Shown: positions 35,890-47,272, numbered from the stretch's first letter. The stretch is 64,000 bases of DNA from Sulfurimonas sp. HSL3-1 (GCF_039645995.1 NZ_CP147920.1:186001-250000), one strand, 5' to 3'. Notes: generated by a model not told the origin, from the letters alone. Translations and numbers: made by a program.

Positions 35890-36957
35890 TTAGAGGCCTG
35901 CAGCCTCCATGCTTTTTGCTTGGGCGTCAGCGATGAGAGGGTCGATGATCTCGTCGAAGAGGCCGCCGGTCATGATCTCGTTGAGGCGGTAGAGCGTCAG
36001 GTTGATGCGGTGGTCCGAGATGCGGTTCTGAGGGTAGTTGTAGGTGCGGATGCGGCCGCTGCGGTCGCCGGTACCGACCTGTTCCTTGCGCGCGGCGCCC
36101 TCGGCCTCCTGGGCTTTCTGCTGCTCGATCTCAAAGAGGCGCGCCTGCAGGACCTTCATCGCTTTTTCTTTATTCTTATGCTGCGATTTCTGGTCCTGGT
36201 TGGTGACGACGATGCCGGTGGGCAGGTGGGTGATACGCACCGCGGAGTCGGTCGTATTGACGGACTGCCCGCCACAGCCGGAGGAACGCATGACGTCGAT
36301 TTTGAGGTCGTTCGGATCGATCTTAACGTCGACGTCATCCGCTTCGGGCATGACGGCCACGGTGATGGCGGAGGTGTGGACGCGTCCCTGGGACTCCGTC
36401 GCCGGGACCCGCTGCACGCGGTGGGTCCCCCCTTCAAATTTCAGACGGCTGTAGACCTTGTCACCCTTGATGAGCGCCGTGATCTCCTTGTAGCCGCCCA
36501 TGTCGGAGGGGCTGGAGCTGATCAGTTCGATCTTCCACCCTTTGATCTCCGCGTAACGGGTATAGGCGGTAAAGAGGTCGCCGACAAAGATTGCGGCTTC
36601 GTCCCCGCCGGTGCCCGCGCGCATCTCCAGGATAATGTTGCGCTCGTCGTTGGGGTCCGTCGGCAGCAGGAGGACCTTGATCTCCTCCTCCATCACGGGG
36701 ACCTGCGGTTCGAGGGTTTTGAGCTCCTCTTTGGCCAGTTCTCCCAGTTCGTCGTCGTAGACAAGAGACTTGTTCTCTTCGATGTCCACGAGCAGCTGTT
36801 TGTAGGCCTTGGCCGTATCGACGATGTCTTGCAGGGAGGATTGCTCTTTGGAGAGTGCGGTCATCCGTTTGATGTCGTTGGCGATGTCGGGACTGCTGAG
36901 TAGTTCGCTGAGTTCGTTATAGCGGTCGATAAAAGGGGTCAGTTTGTCAGAAAGCAT
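35890..36957 (-). CDS. prfA: Peptide chain release factor 1
   Basis: 355 residues. The GGQ loop is in [17 protein letters not shown] and the [18 protein letters not shown] segment is typical. The PAT-type anticodon-mimic region ([12 protein letters not shown]) marks RF1, which reads UAA and UAG. It follows rpsT on the same strand with repeat copy 3 between them. Confidence 0.97.
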   Translation of the reverse strand: MLSDKLTPFIDRYNELSELLSSPDIANDIKRMTALSKEQSSLQDIVDTAKAYKQLLVDIEENKSLVYDDELGELAKEELKTLEPQVPVMEEEIKVLLLPTDPNDERNIILEMRAGTGGDEAAIFVGDLFTAYTRYAEIKGWKIELISSSPSDMGGYKEITALIKGDKVYSRLKFEGGTHRVQRVPATESQGRVHTSAITVAVMPEADDVDVKIDPNDLKIDVMRSSGCGGQSVNTTDSAVRITHLPTGIVVTNQDQKSQHKNKEKAMKVLQARLFEIEQQKAQEAEGAARKEQVGTGDRSGRIRTYNYPQNRISDHRINLTLYRLNEIMTGGLFDEIIDPLIADAQAKSMEAAGL

Positions 36958-37024
36958 TCATACTCCCAGTATGTGAAGAACATTCAGTATTCATGTAATG
37001 TCTAGGATGAAAATAGGGGGAGAT

Positions 37025-37132
37025 TAAGCGCGGTTAATCTGCGCGCGCCCCGCAGGAAGTACCCTTGGGGTGCGGGCCCGCCGCCTAGGCGAACCCAGTG
37101 TTAACGTAGACAACGGGGCTTTTGCTCCGTTG
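37025..37132 (+). repeat. Dispersed two-hairpin element, copy 3 (rpsT-prfA gap)
   Basis: Parts: GCGC-rich arm (37028-37046), an extra CCCGCA/TGCGGG arm found only here (37049-37076), hairpin 1 CGCC-GCCTA-GGCG (37079-37091), linker CCCAGTGTTAACGTA (37094-37108), identical to copy 1, and hairpin 2 CAACGG/CCGTTG with loop GGCTTTTGCT (37111-37132). It lies antisense to the rpsT-prfA transcript. Confidence 0.7.
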
Positions 37133-37137
37133 ACGTA

Positions 37138-37398
37138 CTACAGGCTGTTTACAGCTTTTTGCAGGCGGCTGACTTTGCGGGAAGCTGTCTCTTTTTTCAG
37201 GATCCCTTTGGTGACGAACTTGTGGATCTGCTGGTTAGCGACAGTCATAGCGGCAGCTGCTGCTTCTTTGTTGCCTTCATCGATGGCTGCGCGGACAGCT
37301 TTGACGATGTTTTTCAGGCGCGTGCGGTAAAATCTGTTACGTTCCGTACGTTTTTCAGTTTGACGGATACGTTTCATTGATGACTTATGGTTTGCCAT
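37138..37398 (-). CDS. rpsT: 30S ribosomal protein S20
   Basis: 86 residues, basic and helical: [17 protein letters not shown] at the N-terminus and the [21 protein letters not shown] segment are the S20 pattern. AGAAGGAT precedes the ATG. Divergent from glmM, with TAGAAT-like boxes in the 112-base gap. Confidence 0.97.
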   Translation of the reverse strand: MANHKSSMKRIRQTEKRTERNRFYRTRLKNIVKAVRAAIDEGNKEAAAAAMTVANQQIHKFVTKGILKKETASRKVSRLQKAVNSL

Positions 37399-37510
37399 AG
37401 CCTTTATCCTTCTGGAAAAAAATTTAGGGTAGAATACTACCTTAAAAATATTTAAATTTAAGTTAAACTTTAGTGTATTCCCCGCTTTCTGGGCGATGAG
37501 AAGGGTAGAA

Positions 37511-38851
37511 ATGAAATTATTCGGGACCGACGGCGTACGTGGTGAAGCGGGAACATTTTTGACGGCGGAGCTGGCGATGCGTACGGCGATGGCAGCGGGG
37601 ATCTACTTCAAAAAGAGCTCTAAGACGAAGAAGATCCTGCTGGGCAAAGATACGCGCCGCAGCGGCTATATGATCGAAAACGCCATTGTCAGCGGCCTGA
37701 CCGCCGTCGGGTACGACGTCGTGCAGATCGGGCCGATGCCCACACCGGCCATCGCCTTCCTGACCGAAAACATGCGCTGTGACGCGGGCATCATGATCTC
37801 GGCGAGCCACAACTCCTTCGAAGACAACGGCATCAAGCTCTTCGACGCCCACGGCAACAAGTTCTCCGAAGAGGTCGAAGCACAGATCGAAGCGATCTAC
37901 CGGGACGACGCGCAGATCGCCAAAGCGCAGGTCACGGGCCGCGCCATCGGTTCGGCAAAGCGGATCGACGACGTCATCGGCCGCTACATCGTCCAGCTCA
38001 AGAACTCCTTTCCCGATGTGCTCAGCCTACAGGGGATGCGCATTGTGCTCGATACCGCCAACGGCGCGGGCTACAAGGTCGGTCCGACGGTTCTTGAGGA
38101 GCTGGGGGCGGAAGTGATCGTCCTGCACAACGGCCCTGACGGTTTCAATATCAACGAGGGGTGCGGCGCGCTGCACCCCAAAGACGTCCAAAAAGCGGTC
38201 AAGCAGTACCGTGCCGACATCGGTTTCGCCCTCGACGGCGACGCGGATCGCCTGGTCGTGGTGGACGAAAAGGGCGAGGTGATCGACGGGGACCAGTTGC
38301 TCGGCGCTCTGGGACTTTTCATGCACAAGTACGGCCTGCTCAAGGGCGACGGGATCGTGGCGACGGTGATGAGCAACCAGGCGCTTGAAGACGCGATGGC
38401 CGCCGCGGGGCTCACGCTTCACCGTTGCGGCGTCGGCGACAAGTACGTGCTGGAGGCGATGCGCGAACACGGCATCAACTTCGGCGGCGAACAGAGCGGG
38501 CACGTCATCATGCACGACTTCGCCAAGACCGGCGACGGCCTCGTGACGGCGCTGCAGGTGCTGGCGATGGTGCTGATGACCGATGCGAAGGCCTCCACGG
38601 CGCTGCGCCCGTTCGAACTCTATCCGCAAATGCTCGTCAACCTCAATGTCAAAACGAAAAAGCCGCTGGATGCCATCGACGGACTCGCAGACGTGCTGCA
38701 GGGGATCGAGGCTGTGGGCATGCGCCATCTTATCCGCTACAGCGGGACGGAGAACAAGCTGCGCCTTCTGCTCGAAGGGCGGGACCGCGAAGCGATGACC
38801 GCGGAGATGGCGCGCCTCAGCGACTTCTTCAGGCATGTCCTCAATGACTAG
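37511..38851 (+). CDS. glmM: Phosphoglucosamine mutase
   Basis: 446 residues. [14 protein letters not shown] opens the family, the phosphoserine loop is [17 protein letters not shown], the metal loop is [15 protein letters not shown], and the sugar-binding GGEQSGHVI and [10 protein letters not shown] follow. Converts glucosamine-6-phosphate to glucosamine-1-phosphate for UDP-GlcNAc. The start at 37511 is chosen because AAGGG lies about 6 bases upstream. The 3' end overlaps lspA. Confidence 0.97.
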   Translation: MKLFGTDGVRGEAGTFLTAELAMRTAMAAGIYFKKSSKTKKILLGKDTRRSGYMIENAIVSGLTAVGYDVVQIGPMPTPAIAFLTENMRCDAGIMISASHNSFEDNGIKLFDAHGNKFSEEVEAQIEAIYRDDAQIAKAQVTGRAIGSAKRIDDVIGRYIVQLKNSFPDVLSLQGMRIVLDTANGAGYKVGPTVLEELGAEVIVLHNGPDGFNINEGCGALHPKDVQKAVKQYRADIGFALDGDADRLVVVDEKGEVIDGDQLLGALGLFMHKYGLLKGDGIVATVMSNQALEDAMAAAGLTLHRCGVGDKYVLEAMREHGINFGGEQSGHVIMHDFAKTGDGLVTALQVLAMVLMTDAKASTALRPFELYPQMLVNLNVKTKKPLDAIDGLADVLQGIEAVGMRHLIRYSGTENKLRLLLEGRDREAMTAEMARLSDFFRHVLND

Positions 38852-39293
38852 GGGCGTGCTCGCACTCTTCCTGGCCCTGGCCGGGATCTTCATCATCGAC
38901 CAGAACATCAAAGCGCTTTTCCTGGGCGGCTACCGGTTTTACAGCGACTGTATCGATCTGACCCTCGTCTACAACAAAGGGGTCGCTTTCTCGATGTTCG
39001 CTTTCCTGGAATCATGGCTCAAGTGGCTGCAGCTGCTGTTGATCGCCGGGGTGGTTATTTACGTCCTGCGGTTGAAAAAAACCTGCTACATGTTCCCGGT
39101 CGGCATCTTGGTGGGTGCGGGCCTCTCCAACGTCTACGACCGTTTTGTGCACCCGGGAGTAGTGGATTACGTCTATTGGCACTGCGGCTTCGATTTCGCC
39201 GTCTTCAATTTTGCCGACGTGATGATCGACGTGGCGGTGCTCTGGCTGCTGCTGCTCAATCTGAAAGCGCATTGGTGCAAAACCGGAAGCTGA
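38835..39293 (+). CDS. lspA: Lipoprotein signal peptidase (signal peptidase II)
   Basis: 152 residues with four transmembrane segments. The two catalytic aspartates lie in [19 protein letters not shown] and [10 protein letters not shown], with IIDQNIK and [11 protein letters not shown] earlier. It cleaves prolipoprotein signal peptides in the inner membrane. The first ATG overlaps glmM by 17 bases; a second ATG at 38844 is equally possible. glmM-lspA is a conserved pair in the phylum. Confidence 0.94.
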   Translation: MSSMTRGVLALFLALAGIFIIDQNIKALFLGGYRFYSDCIDLTLVYNKGVAFSMFAFLESWLKWLQLLLIAGVVIYVLRLKKTCYMFPVGILVGAGLSNVYDRFVHPGVVDYVYWHCGFDFAVFNFADVMIDVAVLWLLLLNLKAHWCKTGS

Positions 39294-39319
39294 GAGTTGC
39301 ATTCCGGGGCGTGATGCGG

Positions 39320-39325
39320 TATAAT
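39320..39325 (+). promoter_or_regulatory. -10 box of the SRP RNA gene
   Basis: A perfect TATAAT in GCGGTATAATTACAC, 27 bases after the lspA stop and about 32 bases before the RNA stem begins. A short 5' extension would be trimmed from the precursor. Confidence 0.6.
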
Positions 39326-39356
39326 TACACTAGCGCTCAGGACGGTTCGCTGTTTT

Positions 39357-39467
39357 GAACGCTCTCCTTTAGACCTGTGCAATGCGTAGGCGAGGCACTG
39401 GGTCAGGATGGGAACATAGCAGCCCACCTTTTCTGTGCATGTGCCGCAGGTATCTGGAGGAGAGTTC
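39357..39467 (+). ncRNA. ffs: 4.5S signal recognition particle RNA
   Basis: The diagnostic SRP domain IV is present: GGGTCAGGATGGGAACATAGCAGCCCA split by the conserved GGTCAGG and AGCAGCC internal-loop strands (around 39400-39425). The outer strands GAACGCTCTCC (39357-39367) and GGAGGAGAGTTC (39456-39467) close the rod. It binds Ffh and targets membrane proteins. A T-rich tract from 39474 probably ends transcription. It lies after lspA, as in related genomes. Ends are uncertain by several bases. Confidence 0.9.
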
Positions 39468-39602
39468 CTCACTACTTCTTTTTATATAACCCCCCAAAAA
39501 AACTGTTTATGAAACGTTATTGATGCTGTGCGATCATGCTCGTTGATGGTATTGAGCCCTTCCCGCTACAATGCTTTCAGACAGATCGAACACAAGGAGT
39601 GT

Positions 39603-39857
39603 ATGATGAGAACGTATAAGTTGGCGGCAATGCTGCTCGGCGCGGTCCTGTTGATGGGAATCGGCGCGACGTCGGCCTTTGCAAAATGCAACGGCGAAAA
39701 AATGGAAACACCGGCAACCAAGTGCAGCGGTGAGAAAAAAGCACCGATGAGTACGAAGTGCAACGGCGAGAAGAAGCCTGAGACATCCAGCAAGTGCAAC
39801 GGTGAGAAAAAAGTACAGCCGCAAGGAAAATGCGGCCAGGGCAAATGCGGCGGGTGA
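39603..39857 (+). CDS. Secreted cysteine-repeat peptide, bufferin/EGKCG-like
   Basis: 84 residues. A signal peptide (MMRTYKLAAMLLGAVLLMGIGATSAFA) precedes four 12-residue repeats of the form KC-(N/S)-GEK-x6 and a final GKCGQGKCGG, giving six evenly spaced cysteines and many lysines. This resembles the Cys-rich EGKCG-type bufferins (periplasmic metal-buffering peptides, in known cases modified by a DUF692 enzyme). No DUF692 or DUF2063 gene is adjacent; the next gene is DoxX. The start is set by AAGGAG; TACAAT is at 39567-39572. Metal binding is an inference. Confidence 0.75.
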   Translation: MMRTYKLAAMLLGAVLLMGIGATSAFAKCNGEKMETPATKCSGEKKAPMSTKCNGEKKPETSSKCNGEKKVQPQGKCGQGKCGG

Positions 39858-39895
39858 TCCCGCAGCAGTGAGTTTCGCGCAGGAAAGGAGCCGCC

Positions 39896-40345
39896 ATGCA
39901 ATGCCAGCTTTCCAACCTATGTAAAATCGTCGAACCGGCCGTGGAAAAGCTTCAGAGTGTCGCACTGCTTTTCGTACGGCTGATCCTCGCTTATGGTTTC
40001 TATGAACCGGCGAAGATGAAGTGGAATGACATCGGCTCCGTGGCCGAATGGTTCGCTTCCATGGGCCTCCCAATGCCCACACTGCAGGCATACCTGGCGG
40101 CAACGACGGAAGCGTCGGGTGTCGTGCTATTGACGCTGGGGCTATTTACGCGGCTGATCTCCATTCCGTTGATGGTCGTCATGCTCGTTGCCATTACCCT
40201 CGTGCACCTGCCAAACGGCTTCCAGTCAGGCAACAACGGGTTTGAAATCCCGCTGTATTATTTTATTATGCTTTTCGTCCTGCTGACGCACGGCGCCGGT
40301 AACCTCTCCTTCGACCGGCTGCTGTTCAAACGCAAAGAGGCCTGA
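39896..40345 (+). CDS. DoxX-family membrane protein
   Basis: 149 residues, four transmembrane helices. The N-terminal VALLFVRLILAYGFYEPAKMKW and the GLFTRLISIPLMVVMLVAITLVHLP stretch are DoxX-like. DoxX proteins occur in thiosulfate or sulfite handling and near bufferin genes, but the activity here is unknown. GGAAAGGAG lies 6 bases before the ATG, 38 bases after the cysteine-repeat gene, so the two are probably one operon. Confidence 0.85.
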   Translation: MQCQLSNLCKIVEPAVEKLQSVALLFVRLILAYGFYEPAKMKWNDIGSVAEWFASMGLPMPTLQAYLAATTEASGVVLLTLGLFTRLISIPLMVVMLVAITLVHLPNGFQSGNNGFEIPLYYFIMLFVLLTHGAGNLSFDRLLFKRKEA

Positions 40346-40361
40346 CCCCTACGGGGCCTCT
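40336..40361. terminator. Hairpin at the end of the DoxX gene
   Basis: AGAGGCC (40336-40342) pairs with GGCCTCT (40355-40361) across the stop codon, with further CCCC/GGGG pairing inside. It lies in the short convergent gap before the next gene and may stop transcription from both sides. No T run. Confidence 0.4.
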
Positions 40362-40376
40362 ACTCCATCTTCCAAT

Positions 40377-40604
40377 TTAATCTTCCCGGTATTTTGAGAT
40401 CCCGCACGGCTGGTTCGGCGAGGGCGGATGCGCTTCAAGGTATTCGAGATCCTCGAGGGTCTGTTTGAGGACCTTCTGCTGCTGCAGCAGCGGCAGCATG
40501 GCGTTGTCTTTCTGGGTCAGGTTGAGCTTCATATCCATCAGGATCGCCTGCACCTCTTTGTCGAGGTCGGACAGGGCGTTTCTTACGTGTTCGATCGGTT
40601 TCAT
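40377..40604 (-). CDS. Small helical protein of unknown function
   Basis: 75 residues, strongly predicted to be a pair of helices: IEHVRNALSDLDKEVQAIL and QQQKVLKQTLEDLEYLE have heptad spacing. The C-terminus NQPCGISKYRED has one Cys. I do not recognise a family. It lies alone between convergent DoxX and uppP. Confidence 0.5.
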   Translation of the reverse strand: MKPIEHVRNALSDLDKEVQAILMDMKLNLTQKDNAMLPLLQQQKVLKQTLEDLEYLEAHPPSPNQPCGISKYRED

Positions 40605-40666
40605 GCCGCGATTATAGCCAAAGGGCGTTGGACGGAAGCCCCGGGTTTTTGGCTAATGCAGCCGTT

Positions 40667-41443
40667 TCAGTGGACGAGTTCGACGCCGAAGAGCCCGTAC
40701 AGAAGACCGCTGGCGATCAGGTAGACGCCGAAGGGTTTGAAGCTGTAGCGCGAGACGACGGCGAGGAAGGTTTTGACGGCGATCCAGCCGACGACAAAGG
40801 AGACGACGAAGCCGATGGCCAGTGCGCCGAAATGCTCGAAGGAGAGGGCCGAGTACTCCTTGAGCAGCGTATAGCCCGAGGCGGCCCCCATCGTCGGGAT
40901 GGCGAGCAGGAACGAAAAGGCCATGGCCGTGTCCCGCGACAGTCCGCCGAGCATCCCGCCGAGGATCGTCATCCCCGAGCGCGAAACCCCCGGCACCAGG
41001 GCGAAAACCTGGAAGACACCGACGGTGAGGGCCTGTTTCATGCTGACCCCCTCAAGGTCTTTGACGGCGTGCGCCTTGGGCTTGTAGGCGAACTCGACGG
41101 CAAGAAAAGCGATCCCGGTGAGGATCATCAGAGCGACGGTGGAGTTGGCGGCGAACATCGCCTCGATCTGTTTGTGAAAGAGCAGGCCGACGATGCCCGT
41201 CGGGATGAATGCGGCGATGAGTTTGATCCAGAGCGCCGCGCTCTGCATGAGCCGTTCGCGGTAGATCAGCATGACCGAGAAGATCGGCGCGATCTGGATG
41301 ATGATCTCGAAGGCGGTCAGGAAGGTGTCCTGCTTGAGACCGAGCATCTGTCCGGCGAGGTAGAGGTGGGCGGTAGAAGAGACGGGAAGATATTCAGTAA
41401 TTCCCTCGACGATGCCGAGGATAAAGGCGTCAAAAAGCGTCAT
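40667..41443 (-). CDS. uppP: Undecaprenyl-diphosphatase
   Basis: 258 residues from ATG 41443, multi-pass membrane protein. The two catalytic motifs are GIVEGITEYLPVSSTAH near the N-terminus and PGVSRSGMTILGG. It recycles the lipid carrier used for peptidoglycan and O-antigen. A TTG at 41464 would add seven residues; the ATG is preferred because the family starts at about FDAFILGIVEG. A TACAAT box lies upstream on the minus strand near 41478. Confidence 0.95.
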   Translation of the reverse strand: MTLFDAFILGIVEGITEYLPVSSTAHLYLAGQMLGLKQDTFLTAFEIIIQIAPIFSVMLIYRERLMQSAALWIKLIAAFIPTGIVGLLFHKQIEAMFAANSTVALMILTGIAFLAVEFAYKPKAHAVKDLEGVSMKQALTVGVFQVFALVPGVSRSGMTILGGMLGGLSRDTAMAFSFLLAIPTMGAASGYTLLKEYSALSFEHFGALAIGFVVSFVVGWIAVKTFLAVVSRYSFKPFGVYLIASGLLYGLFGVELVH

Positions 41444-41528
41444 AAAATTGGGTCCGGATGTCAAGATGCGTCATTGTACCTATTCGGCCCGAAAACCAAC
41501 CTTGAGAGACCCTTAAATGAACATAGAG

Positions 41529-41534
41529 TATAAT
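41529..41534 (+). promoter_or_regulatory. -10 box of the aminotransferase-hisZ-purA operon
   Basis: TATAAT followed 13 bases later by a 7-bp hairpin AAGGCGG/CCGCCTT (41548-41568) that would sit close to the 5' end of the mRNA. The leader of about 60 bases ends in TAAGGA before the ATG at 41602. Confidence 0.6.
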
Positions 41535-41601
41535 ACGCGGCTTGAAAAAGGCGGTGCAAATCCGCCTTGCCGCATATGCATATCATTTAAGGAAAAAAAG
41601 C

Positions 41602-42707
41602 ATGCTGCTCTTTACCCCCGGTCCTACCCCTGTTCCGGAATCTGTCCGCAAAGCGATGGCGGAGGAGACGATCCATCACCGCACGCCGGAGTTTGAAGCG
41701 ATCTTCGAACGGGCGCGCAAAGCGCTCTTCGGCCTGATGAAAACCGATGAGGTCGTGATGCTGGCCTCGACGGGTACCGGCGCGATGGAAGCGGCCATCA
41801 CCAACCTCTGCCGCGATACCCTGCTGAACATCAATGCGGGTAAATTCGGCGAGCGTTTCGGCAAGATTGCCCAGGCGCACGGGCTGCAGAACGTTGAATT
41901 GACCTACGAATGGGATACGCCTTCAACGCCCGAGGATGTCCTCGCCGCGCTGCAGGAGAACCCGCGCATCGACGCCATCGCCGTTCAGATCAGCGAGAGC
42001 GCCGGCGGCCTGCGCCACCCGGTCGAAGCGATCGCCGCGGCCGTCAAGGCGGTGCGCCCCGACGTCATGATCATCGCGGACGGCATTACCGCTGTCGGCG
42101 TCGAAGCGATCGATGTTACCCACATCGATGCCTTGCTGGCGGGAAGCCAGAAAGCGCTGATGCTGCCGCCGGGCCTTGCCGTCATCGGTCTGAGCAATGC
42201 GGCGGTCGAGAAGATCGGCGCAGGGAAGGGGTACTACTTCAACCTGGCGACGGAGATCAAGAAGCAGCGTACCAATACGACGGCCTGGACGGCGGCGACG
42301 ACGCTCGTGATCGGCCTGGAAGCCGTCCTGGCGGAGATCGAGGCCAAGGGCCTCGAGACGCTTTACGACGAAACGGCCCGCCGCGGTGCCGCGACACGGG
42401 CCGCCTTCGAGGCACTGGGACTGCACATTTATCCGAAAACGCCTGCGGCGTCCATGACAACGATTGATGATGCGAACGCCAACGAGATCCGCGCGCTGCT
42501 GAAAAAAGAGTTTGACGTCAACATGGCCGGCGGTCAGGACCACCTCAAAGGGAAGATCTTCCGTGTCAACCACATGGGGCTGATCAAGCCGTTCGAGGCC
42601 GCTTGGGTCGTCAACGCCGTCGAGGTCGCCCTCGACAAGCTCGGCCGCCGCAGCTACGACGGCACGGCGGGCCGCGTCTTTAACGAAATCTATTTCGGGC
42701 TGACGGC

Positions 42708-42711
<4 letters not shown>
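41602..42711 (+). CDS. Class V PLP aminotransferase (alanine/serine-glyoxylate type)
   Basis: 369 residues. LLFTPGPTPVPESVRKAM and HHRTPEFEAIF open the family; the PLP Lys is in LLAGSQKALMLPPGL. The C-terminal domain includes DHLKGKIFRVNHMGLIKPF. Related enzymes use alanine or serine as donor and glyoxylate or pyruvate as acceptor; the true substrate is not decided by sequence. It overlaps hisZ by 4 bases. The start is ATG 41602; the earlier in-frame ATG 41542 lies at the transcription start and is rejected. Confidence 0.88.
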
Positions 42712-44815
<2,104 letters not shown>

Positions 44816-44850
44816 GTGTCACACCTCTAACGGAGTCGGTCACTTTTCGA

Positions 44851-44856
44851 TATAAT
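44851..44856 (+). promoter_or_regulatory. -10 box very close to the GGDEF-EAL start codon
   Basis: A perfect TATAAT ends 8 bases before ATG 44865, so the mRNA would start at or within two bases of the start codon. No Shine-Dalgarno sequence is seen. Confidence 0.5.
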
Positions 44857-44864
44857 CTATCGTA

Positions 44865-47267
44865 ATGAAGTTGACAATCTGGAACTCCCTAGCATCGAAA
44901 CTGCTGTTCTCCCTGGCGTTTTTCAGCCTGCTGCTCGTCTTCGGGCTGGCATACGTCAATACGAAAATCGTCATCAGCGGGTACAAAAAACAGCTTCAGG
45001 AACTGGTGGAACAGAAGATCGACTTTATGCTTCCCCAGCTCTCCGATGCCCTGCACAACGACAAACAGCTTCTTGTCGAAGAGCAGCTCATCCGCCTCAG
45101 CTCGGCGCAGGTGATCAACGGCGTACGTCTGCTTAGAAACCACGGGCGTCCCCTTGTCGTCGGCAACTTCGGCTCTTCGCACCGGCTCTTTACCCTGGCG
45201 CTTCCCGTGACCAATATCAACGGCGAGATCATCGCCTCGATGGATGTTGCCGTCTCCGACCGAAATTTCCGCTCGATGATGGAACAGTATTTCCAGTTCC
45301 TCGCCGCGATCATCGCCGGGTACGTCCTGCTCGTCCTGCTGCTGCTGCGGCTGCTCTATCGCTCCTTCCTTCCGCTGCGGGAGTTGACCCGGAAACTGGA
45401 AGCCTTCGACCCGAGCCACCCCGTGCCCATTGAACTGCGGGATACCAGCGCGAACGAGATCGGCATGATCGCCGAAGCGGCGAACAAAATGAGTGACAAC
45501 ATCATCCACCACGCCGACTTTATGAACGAACTGCACAAAGAGATCGAAGAGGGGCGCCAGCACCTCAAAGAGGCGCAGCAGATCGCACGGATGGGAAGCT
45601 GGCGGATCGATACGCAGACGCACGACTGCAGTTTCAGTGACCAGATGTACGTGCTGCTGGGCCTGCCGATGGACGGTATGCCGCTGACCTGGGAAGCACT
45701 GCTCAACGTCATCGAGCCGTCGCAGCGCCAGGCGTTTATCCGCGCCCTCGAGAACACGGCCCAGACCCACACCCCGTTCCGCCTGATGCACAAGCTTGTC
45801 AATGCCCACGGGGAGGCGATGCACGTACTGACCGAGGGGAAACTGAGCCTCCGGCGTGACGGGAAGGCGTTTATTTCGGGGATTACGATGGACGTCAGCG
45901 AGCAGGCGGAGAGCCAGCAGATGATCGAAAAGCTCGCCTTCTACGACCCGCTCACCAACCTGCCGAACCGGGTGCTCATGCAGGACCGTCTGCAAAAAGC
46001 AATCAAGGACGCCAACCGCCGGGGCGAGAAGCTGGGCGTGCTTTTCCTCGACCTCGACGGCTTCAAAAACGTCAACGACACTCTGGGACATACCCTGGGA
46101 GACCGGCTGCTCAAAGAGGTGGCGGAGCGCCTCAAGCGCACCCTGCGCGACTCCGACACGATTTCGCGGATCGGCGGGGACGAGTTCATCGTTCTGCTGC
46201 CGCTGATCAATTCGGAAAAAGACATTACCATCGTCGCGAAGAAGATGATCGACGCCCTGCAGGAGCGCTGGGAGTTCGGGGACAAGGCGATCTTTACGAC
46301 GACGAGTATCGGGGTGGCGATCTACCCGGATCACTCCGACGACGCCGACACCCTGATCAAGTTCGCGGATACGGCCATGTACAAGGCGAAAGAGGACGGG
46401 CGTAATCGCTACCGTTTCTACGATACGACGATGGGAGAGACGATCCGCAAAAAGCTCCAGGTCGAGCACGAGATGCGCGAAGCGATCGAAACGATGGAGC
46501 AGTTCGAGCTTTACTACCAGCCGAAGATCTCCCTGCGCACGGGCGCCATCACCGGTGCCGAGGCGCTGATCCGCTGGAACCACCCGAAGATCGGTACGGT
46601 CTACCCGGACGACTTCATCCCCGTCGCCGAGCACACGGGGATGATCATCAAGATCGGCGAGTGGGTCATGCACGAGGCGGCCCGCCGCATCGAGCAGTGG
46701 CGCGCCTCGGGGATCGTACCGCTGAAGCTGGCCGTCAACCTCTCCGGGCGCCAGTTCGGCAGCCCGCTGCTGCTGCACCAGATCCGGACCGTGTTGCAGC
46801 GCTACGACATCAAGCCGGAGTATCTGGAGTTCGAGGTGACCGAAAGCGTCTCCATGATCAGTCTGACCGAAAGTCTGAAAGTCCTGCACCAGCTGCGTGA
46901 CCTGGGTGTCGGCGTCAACATCGACGACTTTGGGACGGGCTACTCCTCCCTGGCCTACCTCAAGCAGTTCCCGGTCGATACCCTCAAGATCGACAAGGCG
47001 TTCATCATGAACATGCTTGATGACCAGGATGACCGGACCATCGTCGAATCGATCGTCTCACTGAGCAAGGCGATGGGTCTGAAAATCGTTGCGGAGGGCG
47101 TTGAAAGTATCGAACACGTCCGCCTTCTCAAGAAGCTCGGCGTCGACTACGGGCAGGGGTATTTCTTCAGTAAACCGGTGCCGTTCGGCCAGCTTGACCG
47201 CATGTACCGGAACAACCTCGTGAAGATGAAGACGCTCCGCGAATCGGAACGCCGGGAAGCAGTTTAG
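44865..47267 (+). CDS. Membrane GGDEF-EAL c-di-GMP signalling protein with PAS domain
   Basis: 800 residues: transmembrane helix about 13-31, short periplasmic domain, second helix about 143-165, HAMP-like linker, PAS-like domain (about 240-345), GGDEF domain (intact GGDEF about 437-441, with an RxxD inhibitory site RDSD five residues before it), and EAL domain (AEALIRW about 565). The catalytic residues of the EAL part look complete (EVTES, IDDFGTGYSS, KIDKAF, AEGVES). It may make and break c-di-GMP; which activity dominates cannot be told. Confidence 0.93.
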   Translation: MKLTIWNSLASKLLFSLAFFSLLLVFGLAYVNTKIVISGYKKQLQELVEQKIDFMLPQLSDALHNDKQLLVEEQLIRLSSAQVINGVRLLRNHGRPLVVGNFGSSHRLFTLALPVTNINGEIIASMDVAVSDRNFRSMMEQYFQFLAAIIAGYVLLVLLLLRLLYRSFLPLRELTRKLEAFDPSHPVPIELRDTSANEIGMIAEAANKMSDNIIHHADFMNELHKEIEEGRQHLKEAQQIARMGSWRIDTQTHDCSFSDQMYVLLGLPMDGMPLTWEALLNVIEPSQRQAFIRALENTAQTHTPFRLMHKLVNAHGEAMHVLTEGKLSLRRDGKAFISGITMDVSEQAESQQMIEKLAFYDPLTNLPNRVLMQDRLQKAIKDANRRGEKLGVLFLDLDGFKNVNDTLGHTLGDRLLKEVAERLKRTLRDSDTISRIGGDEFIVLLPLINSEKDITIVAKKMIDALQERWEFGDKAIFTTTSIGVAIYPDHSDDADTLIKFADTAMYKAKEDGRNRYRFYDTTMGETIRKKLQVEHEMREAIETMEQFELYYQPKISLRTGAITGAEALIRWNHPKIGTVYPDDFIPVAEHTGMIIKIGEWVMHEAARRIEQWRASGIVPLKLAVNLSGRQFGSPLLLHQIRTVLQRYDIKPEYLEFEVTESVSMISLTESLKVLHQLRDLGVGVNIDDFGTGYSSLAYLKQFPVDTLKIDKAFIMNMLDDQDDRTIVESIVSLSKAMGLKIVAEGVESIEHVRLLKKLGVDYGQGYFFSKPVPFGQLDRMYRNNLVKMKTLRESERREAV

Positions 47268-47272
47268 CCCTC

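Noticed and set aside
21825-37108. Repeat copies as integron attC sites
   Set aside because: The GTTAACG in the linker recalls an attC core site, but there is no paired inverse core site, no integrase and no cassette array.
39357-39467. The structured RNA after lspA as a new sRNA
   Set aside because: The GGTCAGG and AGCAGCC strands identify it as the ordinary SRP RNA.
44889-46889. 666-codon open frame on the minus strand
   Set aside because: Antisense to the GGDEF-EAL gene; its translation is Arg/Asp/Val-rich with no recognisable domain.
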